42,055 nt of DNA from an uncultured Prevotellaceae bacterium (lineage in GTDB: Bacteria; Bacteroidota; Bacteroidia; Bacteroidales; Bacteroidaceae), in NCBI GenBank assembly GCA_946407895.1, contig CAMJQA010000027.1, positions 1-42,055 of the forward strand. Direction: 5' to 3'. Position 1 is the first letter of the stretch, and the number at the start of each line of letters is the position of its first letter. The notes under the pieces are model-generated. The model saw only the letters and a program-made list of their open reading frames with translations. It ran no database searches and had not been told where the DNA came from. The translations under genes were made by a program, and so were the position numbers. Shown here one piece after another: positions 24,766 to 35,280 of the stretch.

Positions 24766-24773
24766 TATCTTTG
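24766..24773 (+). promoter_or_regulatory. Probable -7 element of the PfkB kinase gene
   Basis: TATCTTTG fits the -7 consensus and ends 17 bases before the ATG at 24791, implying an almost leaderless transcript. No clear -33 element is seen. It abuts the -33 element of the tRNA-Asn promoter on the other strand. Confidence 0.5.
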
Positions 24774-24790
24774 CAAAAAAAATGAGCTAA

Positions 24791-25804
24791 ATGAAGAAAA
24801 TTATTGCAATAGGTAATGCGCTGGTGGATATATTGGCACGGTTGGAGGACGAAATACTCCTCTCTGACCTTGCTCTCCCCAAGGGCCGGATGACGCTCGT
24901 CTCTGAGCGTCAGGCAAGGCTTATCAGGGAGGCATTGCAGCCTTATGGCCCACAGTTCTCTACAGGCGGCTGTGCAGGCAATACGGCAAAGGCACTGGCT
25001 GGCTTGCAGGCATCTCCGGGGTTTATCGGGACGGTTGGGCACGATGAGGTCGGGCGTTTCTTCGCGGAAAGTTTCGATGCGTGTGGCATAGAGGCGCAGC
25101 TTCAGGAGGTTGAGGCGCACACAGGCGTGGCCTGCACGCTTATTACTCCGGACGGGGAGCGTACCTTTGGCACCTGCCTTGGCGCAGCGGCTATGATTAG
25201 GGCCGAGGATATTACGCCTGAGGTGCTGCACGGTTATGATATTCTGCATGTCGAGGGCTATCTGGTTCAAGATGAAGCGCTGATGGAGAATGTGGCTCGT
25301 ACCGCCAAGGAGGCAGGACTGATGCTCAGCCTTGATTTGGCCAGCCCGAACGTGGTATGTGAGTATCGGACTCTTTTCCATGGGCTTGTGCACAACTATT
25401 TTGACATCGTGTTTGCAAACGAGGAGGAGTCCTTGGCATATACGCAGGAACTGACGCCCGAGGCTTCGCTGAAGACAATGGCCCGGGATTGTATGTTACC
25501 CGTGGTCAAGTTGGGAGGCCGGGGTGCATCTGCTTTGCTGAACGGGGAATGCGTCTCTGTTCCGGCTCATCAGGCTACTGTCGTTGATACTACCGGGGCA
25601 GGGGATTTCTTTGCTGCCGGCTTCCTCTATGGCCTGGCTTGTGGTGCTGAGCTAAGCAGGTGCTTGCAACTTGGCGCTCTTCTGGGTGGGGCTGTCGTGC
25701 AAAAAATGGGCACTTCCTTGTCGGCTGGTGAATGGGCTTGCCTTCAGCAGGAAGTGCGGCGCATTTTGGGAACGAACCAAGCGGAAGCCGATTACTTTGG
25801 TTAG
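24791..25804 (+). CDS. PfkB family sugar/nucleoside kinase, adenosine-kinase-like
   Basis: 337 residues, cytoplasmic. The N-terminal IIAIGNALVDILARL and the GGCAGNTAKALAGLQ motif (PfkB signature 1 region, substrate binding) are followed by IGTVGHDEVGRFFAE. Signature 2 is DTTGAGDFFAAGFLYGL (from residue 266), with D272 as the likely catalytic base and GAGD as the anion hole. Overall it resembles the adenosine kinase/ribokinase-like group found in all Bacteroidetes. The substrate cannot be fixed from sequence; adenosine or a sugar such as ribose or fructose are options. The start codon lies just after a TATCTTTG element. A 76-base gap separates it from the S41 protease gene, which may be transcribed with it. 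Confidence 0.85.
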   Translation: MKKIIAIGNALVDILARLEDEILLSDLALPKGRMTLVSERQARLIREALQPYGPQFSTGGCAGNTAKALAGLQASPGFIGTVGHDEVGRFFAESFDACGIEAQLQEVEAHTGVACTLITPDGERTFGTCLGAAAMIRAEDITPEVLHGYDILHVEGYLVQDEALMENVARTAKEAGLMLSLDLASPNVVCEYRTLFHGLVHNYFDIVFANEEESLAYTQELTPEASLKTMARDCMLPVVKLGGRGASALLNGECVSVPAHQATVVDTTGAGDFFAAGFLYGLACGAELSRCLQLGALLGGAVVQKMGTSLSAGEWACLQQEVRRILGTNQAEADYFG

Positions 25805-25880
25805 GGACGCAGAAGCCGAGCGGACAATAGTTAATGACGGTGAAACTTTTATGCAAATTTAGTTACGAGAGAAAATAATA

Positions 25881-27527
25881 ATGAGAATTACCAGAATAGC
25901 CCTTTGGGGCCTGCTCATGCTGCCGCTTACCGTAGCAGCGCAGAAGAACGAGAACGCTAACTCGGCTATTAGCCGTAATCTGGAAGTCTTCAATGACATA
26001 TATAAGCAACTTGATGTTTTTTATGTAGATTCACTCAATGCAGATACGGTCATCGGTTGGGCTATCAGATCGATGTTGCAGCATGTTGACCCCTTCACGA
26101 CTTATTATCCTGAGAATGATGACGAGTTGCGCCAGATGGCTACGGGAAAGTATGCCGGAATAGGTAGTGTGATACGCTTTCACAGGAAGGAGAATCGTGC
26201 CGTCATCAGTGAACCTTATGAGGGGACGCCCAGCCAGAAAGCTGGTATCAAGGCGGGTGACGTCATTATGTCAGTTGACGGCAAGGATACTAAAGGAATG
26301 CCAACAGATGAGGTGAGCAGTATGCTGCGCGGTGAGGCCGGTACGACCTTCGAACTGCGTGTGAAGCGTCCTGGAGAAGAGAAGGAACGTTCCTTCACAA
26401 TTACCCGTCAGACCATTCAAATGCCTCAGGTACCATACTTCGGAATCGTGCGCCCTGGCGTAGGGTATATCTACCTGACCGGTTTTACTGAAGGAGCCAG
26501 CCGGGAGGTGCGTCAGGCCTTGATGGAATTGAAAGCACAGGGAGCCAAAAGCCTGGTCCTGGATCTTCGGGATAACCCGGGTGGCGCATTAAACGAAGCG
26601 GTGGAAATTACGAACCTGTTTGTGCCAAAGGGAAAGAGGGTCGTTTCAACCAAAGGTAAGATGGCCAGTACTAACCGCGAGTATCTTACTGCAACAGAAC
26701 CTGTGGACTCGCTGATGCCCCTTGTAGTGTTAGTTGATGGGGGGTCTGCCTCCTCTTCCGAAATCGTCTGCGGCAGTTTGCAAGATATGGACCGTGCTGT
26801 TATCATGGGTACACGAACTTATGGCAAAGGGTTGGTTCAGATGATTCGCGGCGTGGCATACCGAGGCGATTTGAAGATTACCACCAGCCGTTATTACATC
26901 CCCAGCGGGCGGTGCATTCAAGCCTATGACTATCGGCACTTGAATCCCGACGGTTCTGTCGGAGTAGTGCCAGATAGCCTGACGCATGTGTTTTACACAG
27001 CAGGCGGGCGCGAGGTACGCGACGGAGGCGGTATCAAACCAGATGTGGAGGTTAGGCCCGACAGCCTGCCCACTCTTATCTATGACCTGGTAGGCAGTGA
27101 AGCATTCTTCGATTACGCCACTCAATATACCCGGGCACATGATACAATAGCCCCTCCCGGAGAGTTCCGTCTGAGCGATGCAGACTATGAAGAATTCGTG
27201 AATTTTATAAAGGAGTCTGGTTTTACATATAACCGACGTAGTGATGAGGTGCTGAAACTGTTGAGGGATGTAGCACGCCGGGAAGGCTATTGGGACGAGG
27301 CCAGCGATGCTTTCAGCGCTCTGGAAGCAAAGTTCTCCAACGACCTGTCGTCCGACTTGAACCGTTTCCGCTCTAAGATAGAGCCTTATGTATGCGATGA
27401 AATAGTGCATCGCTACTATTATCAACGAGGTGGTGCGCAGCAGCAATTGACTAATGACCCCTGTATGGACCGGGCCATGGAACTGCTCTCTAACCTGCAG
27501 GAATACAATAGGATTTTGGGAAGGTAA
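25881..27527 (+). CDS. S41 family C-terminal processing peptidase (CtpA/Prc-like)
   Basis: 548 residues with a signal peptide (MRITRIALWGLLMLPLTVAAQ). Residues 30-80 form the helical cap; a PDZ domain covers about 90-170 (IGSVIRFHR, GIKAGDVIMSVDG). The protease core follows: GVGYIYLTGF, LVLDLRDNPGG, then GGSASSSE with S291 as likely nucleophile and TYGKG with K316 as general base. Their 25-residue spacing is as in CtpA. A C-terminal 130-residue helical extension is common in Bacteroidetes members. It should act in the periplasm, trimming or degrading proteins from their C-termini. A 39-residue membrane protein follows 32 bases later. Confidence 0.92.
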   Translation: MRITRIALWGLLMLPLTVAAQKNENANSAISRNLEVFNDIYKQLDVFYVDSLNADTVIGWAIRSMLQHVDPFTTYYPENDDELRQMATGKYAGIGSVIRFHRKENRAVISEPYEGTPSQKAGIKAGDVIMSVDGKDTKGMPTDEVSSMLRGEAGTTFELRVKRPGEEKERSFTITRQTIQMPQVPYFGIVRPGVGYIYLTGFTEGASREVRQALMELKAQGAKSLVLDLRDNPGGALNEAVEITNLFVPKGKRVVSTKGKMASTNREYLTATEPVDSLMPLVVLVDGGSASSSEIVCGSLQDMDRAVIMGTRTYGKGLVQMIRGVAYRGDLKITTSRYYIPSGRCIQAYDYRHLNPDGSVGVVPDSLTHVFYTAGGREVRDGGGIKPDVEVRPDSLPTLIYDLVGSEAFFDYATQYTRAHDTIAPPGEFRLSDADYEEFVNFIKESGFTYNRRSDEVLKLLRDVARREGYWDEASDAFSALEAKFSNDLSSDLNRFRSKIEPYVCDEIVHRYYYQRGGAQQQLTNDPCMDRAMELLSNLQEYNRILGR

Positions 27528-27559
27528 GATGCGTGATTGTTTAATTAAATAAAGATATT

Positions 27560-27679
27560 ATGAGACGGCATAATTTGCAAAAGGCAAACCAGAGATTTAT
27601 GTTTGGGGTGGCTGCAATGGCGATTGTAGTCCTGCTTGTGGCAGCAATCTTCTGGTTATGGTGCTTGCCGATGAAATAG
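27560..27679 (+). CDS. 39-residue single-span membrane protein
   Basis: ATG 27560 to TAG 27677-27679. A basic, polar start (MRRHNLQKANQRF) is followed by one strong membrane helix (FGVAAMAIVVLLVAAIFWLW) and a short end CLPMK. The positive-inside rule puts the N-terminus in the cytoplasm. It starts 32 bases after the S41 protease on the same strand, so it may be a small partner in the same transcript. I do not recognise it; conservation beside S41 genes in related genomes would decide whether it is real. Confidence 0.5.
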   Translation: MRRHNLQKANQRFMFGVAAMAIVVLLVAAIFWLWCLPMK

Positions 27680-27774
27680 AGATGATTTTTCTCTGATTTG
27701 TTTTGTGTTTCGCGCGTTTATTGGCGCTGCGTTCCCAATTTTCTTGCACTAAAGAGAAAAATATTATTATATTC

Positions 27775-27805
27775 TTTCCGATTTATCGAAATTTTCGTAT
27801 CTTTG
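27775..27805 (+). promoter_or_regulatory. Promoter of the rimP-nusA-infB operon
   Basis: TTTC (27775-27778), 19 bp, TATCTTTG (27798-27805). The -7 element is perfect and the -33 element is one base off. The leader to the rimP ATG at 27878 is about 65 bases. Confidence 0.6.
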
Positions 27806-27877
27806 CACGCGAAAAAGATGAATGTGAGGGGCTTGACAGGTTCCTCACTTTTCTTTATATAAATATTCGAAAGTCAC

Positions 27878-28345
27878 ATGATAGAAAAAAACACTGTACA
27901 GAATGTAGTGAATGAATGGCTGGCTGGGAAGGATTATTTCCTGGTGGACCTGAGTGTTAGTGATGACGACCGTATCGTGGTTGTCATAGATCATGCCGAT
28001 GGCGTGTGGATTGAGGACTGCGCCGATTTGAGCCGCTATATTGAAACTCGGATAAACCGTGAGGAAGAAGACTATGAATTAGAGGTAGGCAGTGCCGGTT
28101 TGGGACAGCCTTTCCGCGTAAGGCGGCAGTATGAAATTCACATCGGCAAACCAGTGGAAACCCAAACCACAGACGGGAACAAATATAGTGGAATCTTGAA
28201 CTCTGTTGACGAGTCAGGATTTGTTCTGACTGTAGTGCAAAAGGTTCGGGAAGAGGGAAAGAAACGTCCTGTCAATAAAGAAGTGCCCGTTCGCTTGGAG
28301 TTTGAGAATGTGGCATACACCAAATATCAGATAAAAATAAAATAA
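27878..28345 (+). CDS. rimP: Ribosome maturation factor RimP
   Basis: 155 residues, a normal length. The two-domain RimP pattern is present: an N-terminal alpha/beta domain (FLVDLSVSDDDRIVVVIDH, WIEDCADLSRYIETRIN, EDYELEVGSAGLGQPF) and a C-terminal SH3-like barrel (GKPVETQTTDGNKYSGILN, EFENVAYTKYQI). RimP assists late maturation of the 30S subunit. It is followed 9 bases later by nusA and then infB, the widely conserved order, which also supports the assignment. Confidence 0.95.
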   Translation: MIEKNTVQNVVNEWLAGKDYFLVDLSVSDDDRIVVVIDHADGVWIEDCADLSRYIETRINREEEDYELEVGSAGLGQPFRVRRQYEIHIGKPVETQTTDGNKYSGILNSVDESGFVLTVVQKVREEGKKRPVNKEVPVRLEFENVAYTKYQIKIK

Positions 28346-28354
28346 AGATAAGAA

Positions 28355-29611
28355 ATGGCAAAGAAAACATCCGATTCCGTTAATTTAATTGAATCTTTTG
28401 CAGAATTTAAGGAGACAAAGAACATAGACCGCGCCACGTTGGTGAGCGTGCTGGAAGAATGTTTCCGCAGTGTGATTACCAAGACTTATGGCACAGATGA
28501 GAATTATGACATCATCGTAAACCCGGACAAGGGCGACTTTGAGATTTACCGTAGTCGTACTGTGGTACCCGATGGAGAGGTGACAGACCCTAACATGGAA
28601 ATATCACTGTCGGATGCCCGTAAAGTCGAAGACGACTATGAGGTCGGCGAGGAAGTGAGCCAGTTGCTGAAGTTCTCCGATTTCGGCCGACGAGCTATTC
28701 TCACCCTAAGGCAGACGTTGGCCAGCAGGATTCTTGAACTAGAACACGATACCTTATATAATAATTATAAAGATCGTGTGGGCGAGATAGTCAGTGCTGA
28801 AGTATATCAGACATGGACCCGCGAGACGCTCCTCCTGGATGACGAAGGTAATGAACTCATTTTGCCCCGCAGTGAGCAAGTGCCTGGGGATTACTTCCGG
28901 AAGGGGGAGAATGCACGTGCCGTAATATCCCGTGTTGAAAATGTCAATGGAAGTCCTAAGATTATTCTCAGCCGTACAGACCCGGCTTTCATGCAGCGCA
29001 TGTTAGAGGCCGAGGTTCCTGAAATTCAGGATGGTCTTATTGTGGTTCATAAAATTGTACGCATCCCAGGCGAGCGTGCCAAGATAGCTGTGGAAAGCTA
29101 CGATGAGCGCATCGACCCTGTTGGTGCATGTGTCGGCGTGAAGGGCAGTCGCGTTCATGGTATTGTGCGCGAATTGCACGGCGAGAATATCGATGTCATT
29201 ACCTGGACGAGTAATTCGCAACTGCTGATAACCCGCGCCCTGGGGCCAGCCCGTGTAAACAGCGTGATTCTGAATGATGAGGAACATAAGGCTGAGGTCT
29301 ATCTGGATCCTGACCAGGTATCGCTGGCTATTGGTAAGGGCGGTTTGAATATTAAACTGGCCAGTATGCTTACCGGCTACACCATTGATGTATTCCGCGA
29401 GATAGATGATGCTGATGCCGATGACGTGAGTCTGGACGAGTTTACCGATGACATTGAGCCTTGGATCATTGATGAACTGAAGAAGATCGGACTCAATACG
29501 GCCCGTGACGTGCTGGATGTTCCTCGAGATATGCTGGTACAGCGTGCTGATCTGGAAGAAGAGACCATTGACGAGGTTCTGAAAATATTAAGCGCTGAAT
29601 TTGAAGAATAA
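28355..29611 (+). CDS. nusA: Transcription termination/antitermination factor NusA
   Basis: 418 residues. The N-terminal RNA-polymerase-binding domain (about 1-130) begins with NLIESFAEFKETKNIDR. An S1 domain follows (VGEIVSAEVYQTWT), then two KH domains with KGSRVHGIVRELHGENID and IGKGGLNIKLASMLTGYTID, the latter carrying the KH GxxG. The end is an acidic tail with a helix-hairpin-helix-like segment (IIDELKKIGLNTARDVLDV), as in Bacteroidetes NusA. It regulates pausing and termination and acts with the rRNA antitermination complex. Confidence 0.97.
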   Translation: MAKKTSDSVNLIESFAEFKETKNIDRATLVSVLEECFRSVITKTYGTDENYDIIVNPDKGDFEIYRSRTVVPDGEVTDPNMEISLSDARKVEDDYEVGEEVSQLLKFSDFGRRAILTLRQTLASRILELEHDTLYNNYKDRVGEIVSAEVYQTWTRETLLLDDEGNELILPRSEQVPGDYFRKGENARAVISRVENVNGSPKIILSRTDPAFMQRMLEAEVPEIQDGLIVVHKIVRIPGERAKIAVESYDERIDPVGACVGVKGSRVHGIVRELHGENIDVITWTSNSQLLITRALGPARVNSVILNDEEHKAEVYLDPDQVSLAIGKGGLNIKLASMLTGYTIDVFREIDDADADDVSLDEFTDDIEPWIIDELKKIGLNTARDVLDVPRDMLVQRADLEEETIDEVLKILSAEFEE

Positions 29612-29633
29612 AAGAAGAGGGAGGAGTGAGTAA

Positions 29634-32528
29634 ATGAGTATAAGACTGATTAAAGTAACAAAAGAATGTAACGTAGGTTTACAGACCGCGGTTGATTTCT
29701 TATTAAAGCACGGTTTTGATGGTGTTGAGGCTAACCCAAACACCAAAATATCCGAGGAGCAGTACCAACTCCTGGTAAAGGAGTTTAATAAGGATAAAGG
29801 ATTGCGCAATGAAGCTACTCAGCTGATTCAGCAGCGGCAGGAACAGAACAAGGAACGCAAGGAAGCTGCTCGTGCCAAGGCCGCTGAGGAAATTGTGGAA
29901 CTGAAAATCCCACAAATGGAAGGTCCAAAGGTATTGGGACGCATTGACTTAAATGCTTCAAAAAAGCCATCGGCAAAGGACGTTAAACCAAAGGAAGAGG
30001 TAAAGCTTACACCTAAGGTGGAAGTTGCTGCCCCGGTGGAAAAGAAAGTCGATGAGATCGCACCGAAACCAGAGCCTGAAGTGATTCCAGAACCAGTTAC
30101 CCAACCTCAACCTGTTGAGGAAACGGTTGAAACACCTGAGCCCGTTCCAGTTTCAGAGACCACAGAAATTCAGGAAGAAGTGCTTCCTCAGAAAGAGACC
30201 CTTGAAGTGCATGAAAAGGGAAACGGAAAGACAGGGCCTGTTATAGGCACTGAGGTTGATGGCGTGTTCCGCCTGAATTCTACGCCTCAGAATGCGCCCA
30301 CCCTGACGGTGAAAGGCCATATTGACCTGGATAGTATGAACCAGAGTACGCGTCCGAAGAAAAAGAGCCGTGAAGAGAAGCGGCGCGAACGCGAGGAGAA
30401 ACTTCGTCCGCAGTCCGGCGCAAACCAGAATGAAGGGGCCAAGAGTGCCGAACGCAAAAAGCGAGTGCGGGTAGGTAAAGAGCGTGTAGATATTAATGCT
30501 GTAGCTAACCAACAGCAGAATGGTTCGAAAAAGCAAGGCAACCAAAATCAGCAGAATACAGGGAAAGGTAAGAATAAGCAGAAAAACCAGCCCAAGCAGG
30601 CTCCTTTGACTCCCGAAGTCAGTGATGAGGAGGTAGCAAAGCAGGTGCGCGAGACTCTGGCCCGGCTGACTAACAAGGGTAGCAAGATGGGCAAGGGCGC
30701 CAAGTATCGTCGTGAAAAGCGCGATGCCATCCGTGCCGGCCTGGAGGAACAGATGGAACAGGAAACGGCCGAGAGCAAGATCCTGAAGCTGACGGAGTTC
30801 GTTACAGCCAACGAACTGGCTACGATGATGAATGTGCCAGTGACCCAGGTCATCGCAACTTGTATGAGTATCGGTATTATGGTCAGCATAAATCAGCGCA
30901 TGGATGCCGAGACTATCAATCTGGTGGCTGAGGAGTTCGGATTCCAGACTGAGTATGTCAGTGCCGAGGTCAGCGAGGCTGTCACCGAAGAGGAGGATGA
31001 CGAAGCCGATCTGATTCCCCGCGCTCCCATTGTAACGGTTATGGGTCATGTCGATCACGGTAAGACAAGTCTGTTGGACTATATCCGGAATACGAATGTC
31101 ATTGCCGGTGAGGCCGGTGGCATCACGCAGCACATCGGTGCATACAATGTAAAGCTCGACGACGGGCGGCATGTAACCTTCCTGGACACCCCTGGCCATG
31201 AAGCCTTCACGGCTATGCGTGCCCGTGGTGCTCAGGTGACGGATATCGCCATTATCATTGTGGCTGCTGATGATGACATCATGCCCCAGACGAAGGAGGC
31301 CATTGCCCATGCTACTGCAGCAAACGTGCCCATCGTCTTTGCCATAAACAAGATAGATAAGCCGGCAGCTAATCCTGAGAAGATCAAGGAAGGCCTGGCC
31401 AACATGAACTTCCTGGTTGAGGACTGGGGCGGTAAGTATCAGAGTCAGGACATCAGTGCAAAGAAAGGCATTGGCGTAAGCGAACTGCTCGAGAAAGTAT
31501 TGCTCGAAGCCGAGATGCTTGATCTGAAAGCGAATCCTAACCGCAAGGCTACGGGTTCTATCATTGAGTCCAGCCTGGATAAGGGACGCGGTTATGTGGC
31601 TACCGTGCTGGTAAGCAACGGTACACTGCATGTGGGCGACATTCTGTTGGCTGGCACGAACTACGGCCGTGTAAAGGCTATGCTGAATGAACGTGGTCAG
31701 CGTGTTGAGGCTATTGGCCCAAGTGAAGCTGCAACTGTACTGGGCCTGAACGGTGCCCCCCAGGCTGGTGATACGTTCCATGTGATGGAGTCAGACCAGG
31801 AAGCACGCGAAATTGCCAATAAACGCGAGCAGTTGGCACGTGAGCAGGGTCTGCGCACGATGAAGCGTTTCGACCTGAACGAGCTGGGCCGTCGTATAGC
31901 CCTGGGTGACTTCAAGGAACTCAACCTGATTGTGAAGGGCGACGTGGACGGTTCCATCGAGGCACTGAGCGATTCGCTGATAAAGCTTTCCACCGAGAAG
32001 ATACAGGTGAACGTAATCTACAAGGGCGTAGGCCAAATTAGCGAAAGCGATGTGAATATGGCTGCTGCAGCCGAAAACTGCTTCATCGTAGGCTTCCAGG
32101 TGCGTCCATCTGCCGCTGCACGTAAATTGGCCGACCAGATGGGTGTTGACATTCGTCTTTACAGTGTCATTTACGATGCCATTGGCGAAGTAAAGGATGC
32201 TATGGAAGGTATGCTTTCTCCGGAGATAAAGGAGGAGGTGACGGCTCAGGTAGAGGTTCGCCAGGTCTATCATATCAGCAAGGTGGGCACCGTAGCTGGC
32301 GCTTACGTTGTGGAAGGCAAGGTGAGCCGCTCGAACAAGGCCCGGGTAATCCGCGACGGTATCGTGGTCTTTACGGGTGCCATCAATGCACTGAAGCGTT
32401 TCAAAGATGACGTGAAGGAGGTGACAACCAATTTCGAGTGCGGTTTGTCACTGGTTAACTATAACGACCTCCGCGAGGGTGATATGATAGAAACCTTCCA
32501 GGAGATAGAAGTTAAGGCTAAGTTGTAA
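29634..32528 (+). CDS. infB: Translation initiation factor IF-2
   Basis: 964 residues. The first 55 residues form an IF2N domain ([16 protein letters not shown]). A long low-complexity linker rich in Lys, Glu, Pro and Gln runs to about residue 370. A second IF2N-like domain ([20 protein letters not shown]) precedes the GTPase: G1 GHVDHGKT near residue 470, G3 DTPGHE near 517, G4 NKID near 571. Domains II to IV follow up to the C-terminus, which binds fMet-tRNA ([20 protein letters not shown]). The start is 22 bases after nusA. A hairpin in the next gap may separate it from cvpA. Confidence 0.97.
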   Translation: MSIRLIKVTKECNVGLQTAVDFLLKHGFDGVEANPNTKISEEQYQLLVKEFNKDKGLRNEATQLIQQRQEQNKERKEAARAKAAEEIVELKIPQMEGPKVLGRIDLNASKKPSAKDVKPKEEVKLTPKVEVAAPVEKKVDEIAPKPEPEVIPEPVTQPQPVEETVETPEPVPVSETTEIQEEVLPQKETLEVHEKGNGKTGPVIGTEVDGVFRLNSTPQNAPTLTVKGHIDLDSMNQSTRPKKKSREEKRREREEKLRPQSGANQNEGAKSAERKKRVRVGKERVDINAVANQQQNGSKKQGNQNQQNTGKGKNKQKNQPKQAPLTPEVSDEEVAKQVRETLARLTNKGSKMGKGAKYRREKRDAIRAGLEEQMEQETAESKILKLTEFVTANELATMMNVPVTQVIATCMSIGIMVSINQRMDAETINLVAEEFGFQTEYVSAEVSEAVTEEEDDEADLIPRAPIVTVMGHVDHGKTSLLDYIRNTNVIAGEAGGITQHIGAYNVKLDDGRHVTFLDTPGHEAFTAMRARGAQVTDIAIIIVAADDDIMPQTKEAIAHATAANVPIVFAINKIDKPAANPEKIKEGLANMNFLVEDWGGKYQSQDISAKKGIGVSELLEKVLLEAEMLDLKANPNRKATGSIIESSLDKGRGYVATVLVSNGTLHVGDILLAGTNYGRVKAMLNERGQRVEAIGPSEAATVLGLNGAPQAGDTFHVMESDQEAREIANKREQLAREQGLRTMKRFDLNELGRRIALGDFKELNLIVKGDVDGSIEALSDSLIKLSTEKIQVNVIYKGVGQISESDVNMAAAAENCFIVGFQVRPSAAARKLADQMGVDIRLYSVIYDAIGEVKDAMEGMLSPEIKEEVTAQVEVRQVYHISKVGTVAGAYVVEGKVSRSNKARVIRDGIVVFTGAINALKRFKDDVKEVTTNFECGLSLVNYNDLREGDMIETFQEIEVKAKL

Positions 32529-32532
32529 GTCA

Positions 32533-32567
32533 CTCGCCCTAAGCCCTTTTACAGGGGTGTGGGCGAG
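32533..32567 (+). terminator. Weak hairpin after infB, possible attenuator
   Basis: CTCGCCC (32533-32539) pairs with GGGCGAG (32561-32567), with a short inner CCC/GGG pairing. It is followed by AGTTTATATAA rather than a clean T run, so it may reduce rather than end transcription into cvpA-suf. Confidence 0.45.
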
Positions 32568-32591
32568 AGTTTATATAATAGTGATTAATCA

Positions 32592-33065
32592 ATGGGAATA
32601 TTTGACTGGATATTAATAGCCCTTCTGCTGGCCGCGGCTATACGTGGTTGGCGCCTGGGCGTCATAAAGCAGATCCTGTCTCTGGTGGGTATCATTGTCG
32701 GCCTGGTGCTGGCAAAGATGTTCTCCGGAGTGCTGGGCGGTGTCTTGTCGCCCCATTTGGGGGACAATATGGCTGTAGCCCACGGCGTGGCCTTCATCGC
32801 CATTTGGGTCGTGGTACCCATCGTACTCAATCTTTTAGGCGAAGTCGTATCCACCGTTTTGGACAAGATAATCATAGTCGGGAAGGTTAATAAGGTCTTA
32901 GGTGCTGTTTTCAGCCTCTTCAAGTATGCTTTCCTTCTGGGTGCCGTCATTTGGGCATTAGTGGCATGTGGGTTTCTACAGGCCGAAACGGTCGAGGCTT
33001 CCTTCATGGGAATTATGCTTAAGTCGTTCTCCGAGGCTTTCTATACCTCGTTTATGAATGCATGA
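32592..33065 (+). CDS. CvpA family membrane protein
   Basis: 157 residues. It has four hydrophobic segments and the usual CvpA start [19 protein letters not shown] and then [20 protein letters not shown]. The C-terminus is [14 protein letters not shown]. CvpA proteins are inner-membrane proteins linked with colicin V production, purine genes and envelope tolerance; their exact role is unsettled. The stop overlaps the sufB start (ATGA at 33062-33065), so its translation is coupled to the suf operon. That neighbourhood is common in Bacteroidales but does not prove a role in cluster assembly. Confidence 0.85.
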   Translation: MGIFDWILIALLLAAAIRGWRLGVIKQILSLVGIIVGLVLAKMFSGVLGGVLSPHLGDNMAVAHGVAFIAIWVVVPIVLNLLGEVVSTVLDKIIIVGKVNKVLGAVFSLFKYAFLLGAVIWALVACGFLQAETVEASFMGIMLKSFSEAFYTSFMNA

Positions 33066-34510
33066 TGGAAGAGAAAAATAGTTTTGTGCGCCAGGTGGCT
33101 GAGAAGAAATACGAGTATGGATTCACCACCGACGTACAGACGGAAATCATTGAGAAAGGTCTCTCCGAGGAGGTTGTCCGCCTGATCTCGGCCAAGAAGG
33201 GAGAACCCGATTGGCTTCTGCAGTTCCGCCTGAATGCCTTCCGGTATTGGCAGACCTTGGAGCCCCCTACATGGGGTCATCTCCAGATGCCCGAGATAGA
33301 CTTTCAGGACATTTCATATTATGCCGACCCAACTCGTAAAAAGGCAGAGGAGGGGCCCAAGGAGATAGACCCGGAGCTGATGAAGACGTTCGACAAGCTG
33401 GGTATCCCACTGGAGGAGCGTATGGCTCTGAGCGGCACGGCAGTGGATGCGGTGATGGATTCGGTCAGCGTGAAGACCACGTTTCGCGAGAAGCTGCAGG
33501 AACAGGGCATCATTTTCTGTTCCATCAGCGAAGCCGTACGCGAGCACCCAGACCTGGTACGTCAGTATCTGGGCAGTGTGGTGCCCTATAAGGACAACTT
33601 CTATGCGGCACTGAACTCGGCAGTCTTCAGCGACGGTTCGTTCGTGTATATCCCGCGTGGAGTACGCTGTCCCATGGAGCTTTCCACCTATTTCCGCATC
33701 AATGCCCGCGGCACGGGCCAGTTCGAGCGTACACTGATAGTGTGCGACGACAATGCCTACGTCAGTTATTTGGAGGGCTGTACCGCACCTATGCGCGACG
33801 AGAACCAGCTGCATGCAGCTATCGTAGAGATAGTGGTCATGGAGAACGCCGAGGTGAAGTACAGCACTGTGCAGAACTGGTATCCGGGCGATGCCCAGGG
33901 CAAGGGGGGTGTGCTCAACCTGGTTACGAAGCGCGGCCATCTGCGGGGAGCCAACAGCCGTCTATCCTGGACACAGGTAGAGACGGGCAGTGCCATAACA
34001 TGGAAGTACCCCAGCTGTGTGCTCAGCGGCGAGGGTAGCCAGGCTGAGTTCTACAGTGTGGCTGTGACGAACAACTTCCAGCAGGCCGATACGGGAACAA
34101 AGATGATACATATTGGGCGGAATACGCGCAGCACGATTATCAGCAAGGGCATCAGTGCAGGGCATAGCCAGAACTCCTATCGGGGACTGGTGCGCGTGGC
34201 CAGTACGGCCGAGGGAGCGCGCAACTATAGCAGCTGCGATTCCCTTCTGCTGGGCAGCTCGTGCGGTGCTCACACCTTCCCCTATATGGATGTTCATAAC
34301 GAGACGGCGGTGGTGGAGCACGAAGCTACGACCAGCAAGATAAGCGAGGATCAGCTTTTCTATTGCAACCAGCGGGGAATCAGCACGGAAGATGCAGTAG
34401 GACTCATCGTGAACGGCTATGCCCGCGATGTAATTAACAAGCTGCCCATGGAGTTTGCCGTAGAGGCGCAGAAATTGCTGGGCGTCAGCCTGGAGGGCAG
34501 TGTGGGGTAG
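33062..34510 (+). CDS. sufB: Fe-S cluster assembly scaffold SufB
   Basis: 482 residues, full length for SufB. Motifs include [14 protein letters not shown] at the N-terminus, [41 protein letters not shown], and near the end [13 protein letters not shown] and [16 protein letters not shown]. SufB with SufC and SufD forms the SufBC2D complex that builds Fe-S clusters on sulfur delivered by SufS. The start ATG 33062 overlaps the cvpA stop; a second ATG follows directly. Seventeen bases separate it from sufC. Confidence 0.97.
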   Translation: MMEEKNSFVRQVAEKKYEYGFTTDVQTEIIEKGLSEEVVRLISAKKGEPDWLLQFRLNAFRYWQTLEPPTWGHLQMPEIDFQDISYYADPTRKKAEEGPKEIDPELMKTFDKLGIPLEERMALSGTAVDAVMDSVSVKTTFREKLQEQGIIFCSISEAVREHPDLVRQYLGSVVPYKDNFYAALNSAVFSDGSFVYIPRGVRCPMELSTYFRINARGTGQFERTLIVCDDNAYVSYLEGCTAPMRDENQLHAAIVEIVVMENAEVKYSTVQNWYPGDAQGKGGVLNLVTKRGHLRGANSRLSWTQVETGSAITWKYPSCVLSGEGSQAEFYSVAVTNNFQQADTGTKMIHIGRNTRSTIISKGISAGHSQNSYRGLVRVASTAEGARNYSSCDSLLLGSSCGAHTFPYMDVHNETAVVEHEATTSKISEDQLFYCNQRGISTEDAVGLIVNGYARDVINKLPMEFAVEAQKLLGVSLEGSVG

Positions 34511-34527
34511 ATAAGTAAAAGAAGATT

Positions 34528-35280
34528 ATGTTAGAGATACGAGATTTGCATGTCAGCATTGCTGGCAAAGAAATATTAAAGGGAGTGAGCCTTACCGTCC
34601 GGGACGGCGAGGTGCATGCCTTGATGGGACAGAACGGAGCGGGAAAGAGCACGCTGAGCAATGTCATTGTGGGGCATCCGTCCTACGAGGTTACGCAGGG
34701 CAGCATCACCTTCAACGGGAAGGACCTGCTCGGCATGAACCCCGAGGAGAGGGCTCACGAAGGTATCTTCCTCAGCTTTCAGCAGCCGGTGGAGATACCG
34801 GGCGTCAGCATGGTAAACTTCATGCGTGCCGCCATGAATGCCAAGCGCAAGTATCAGGGGCTGGAGCCCATGGCTGCAGCTGAGTTCCTGAAGCTTATGC
34901 GCGAGAAGCGCAAGATAGTGGAGCTGGACAACAAGCTGGCGAACCGTTCGGTGAACGAGGGGTTCTCGGGCGGGGAGAAGAAGCGCAACGAGATATTCCA
35001 GATGGCCATGCTGGAACCTACGCTGAGTATCCTGGACGAGACGGACTCGGGGCTCGATGTGGATGCGCTGCGCATCGTGGCTGAGGGATTCAACAAGCTG
35101 CGTACGCCACAGACCAGCGCCCTTGTTATTACCCACTATCAGCGCCTGCTGGACTACCTGAAGCCAGATGTGGTACACGTACTCATCGGCGGGCAGATAG
35201 TTAAGACGGCCGGCCCGGAGCTGGCTCTTCAGATTGAGGAGCGGGGATTCGACTGGATCAGGGAGGAGGCAGGGCTGTGA
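34528..35280 (+). CDS. sufC: Fe-S cluster assembly ATPase SufC
   Basis: 250 residues of an ABC-type ATPase. Walker A is GQNGAGKST; the signature motif is FSGGEKKRNE; Walker B is PTLSILDETDSGLD, which has the SufC-typical DETDSGLD; the switch His is VITHYQRLLDYL. It powers rearrangement of SufBD during cluster assembly. The gene's stop overlaps the GTG start of sufD. Confidence 0.97.
   Translation: MLEIRDLHVSIAGKEILKGVSLTVRDGEVHALMGQNGAGKSTLSNVIVGHPSYEVTQGSITFNGKDLLGMNPEERAHEGIFLSFQQPVEIPGVSMVNFMRAAMNAKRKYQGLEPMAAAEFLKLMREKRKIVELDNKLANRSVNEGFSGGEKKRNEIFQMAMLEPTLSILDETDSGLDVDALRIVAEGFNKLRTPQTSALVITHYQRLLDYLKPDVVHVLIGGQIVKTAGPELALQIEERGFDWIREEAGL

Noticed and set aside
25854..25861. Minus-strand TAAATTTG element between the PfkB kinase and the S41 gene
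   Set aside because: No TTG about 20 bp away and no gene on that strand to serve.
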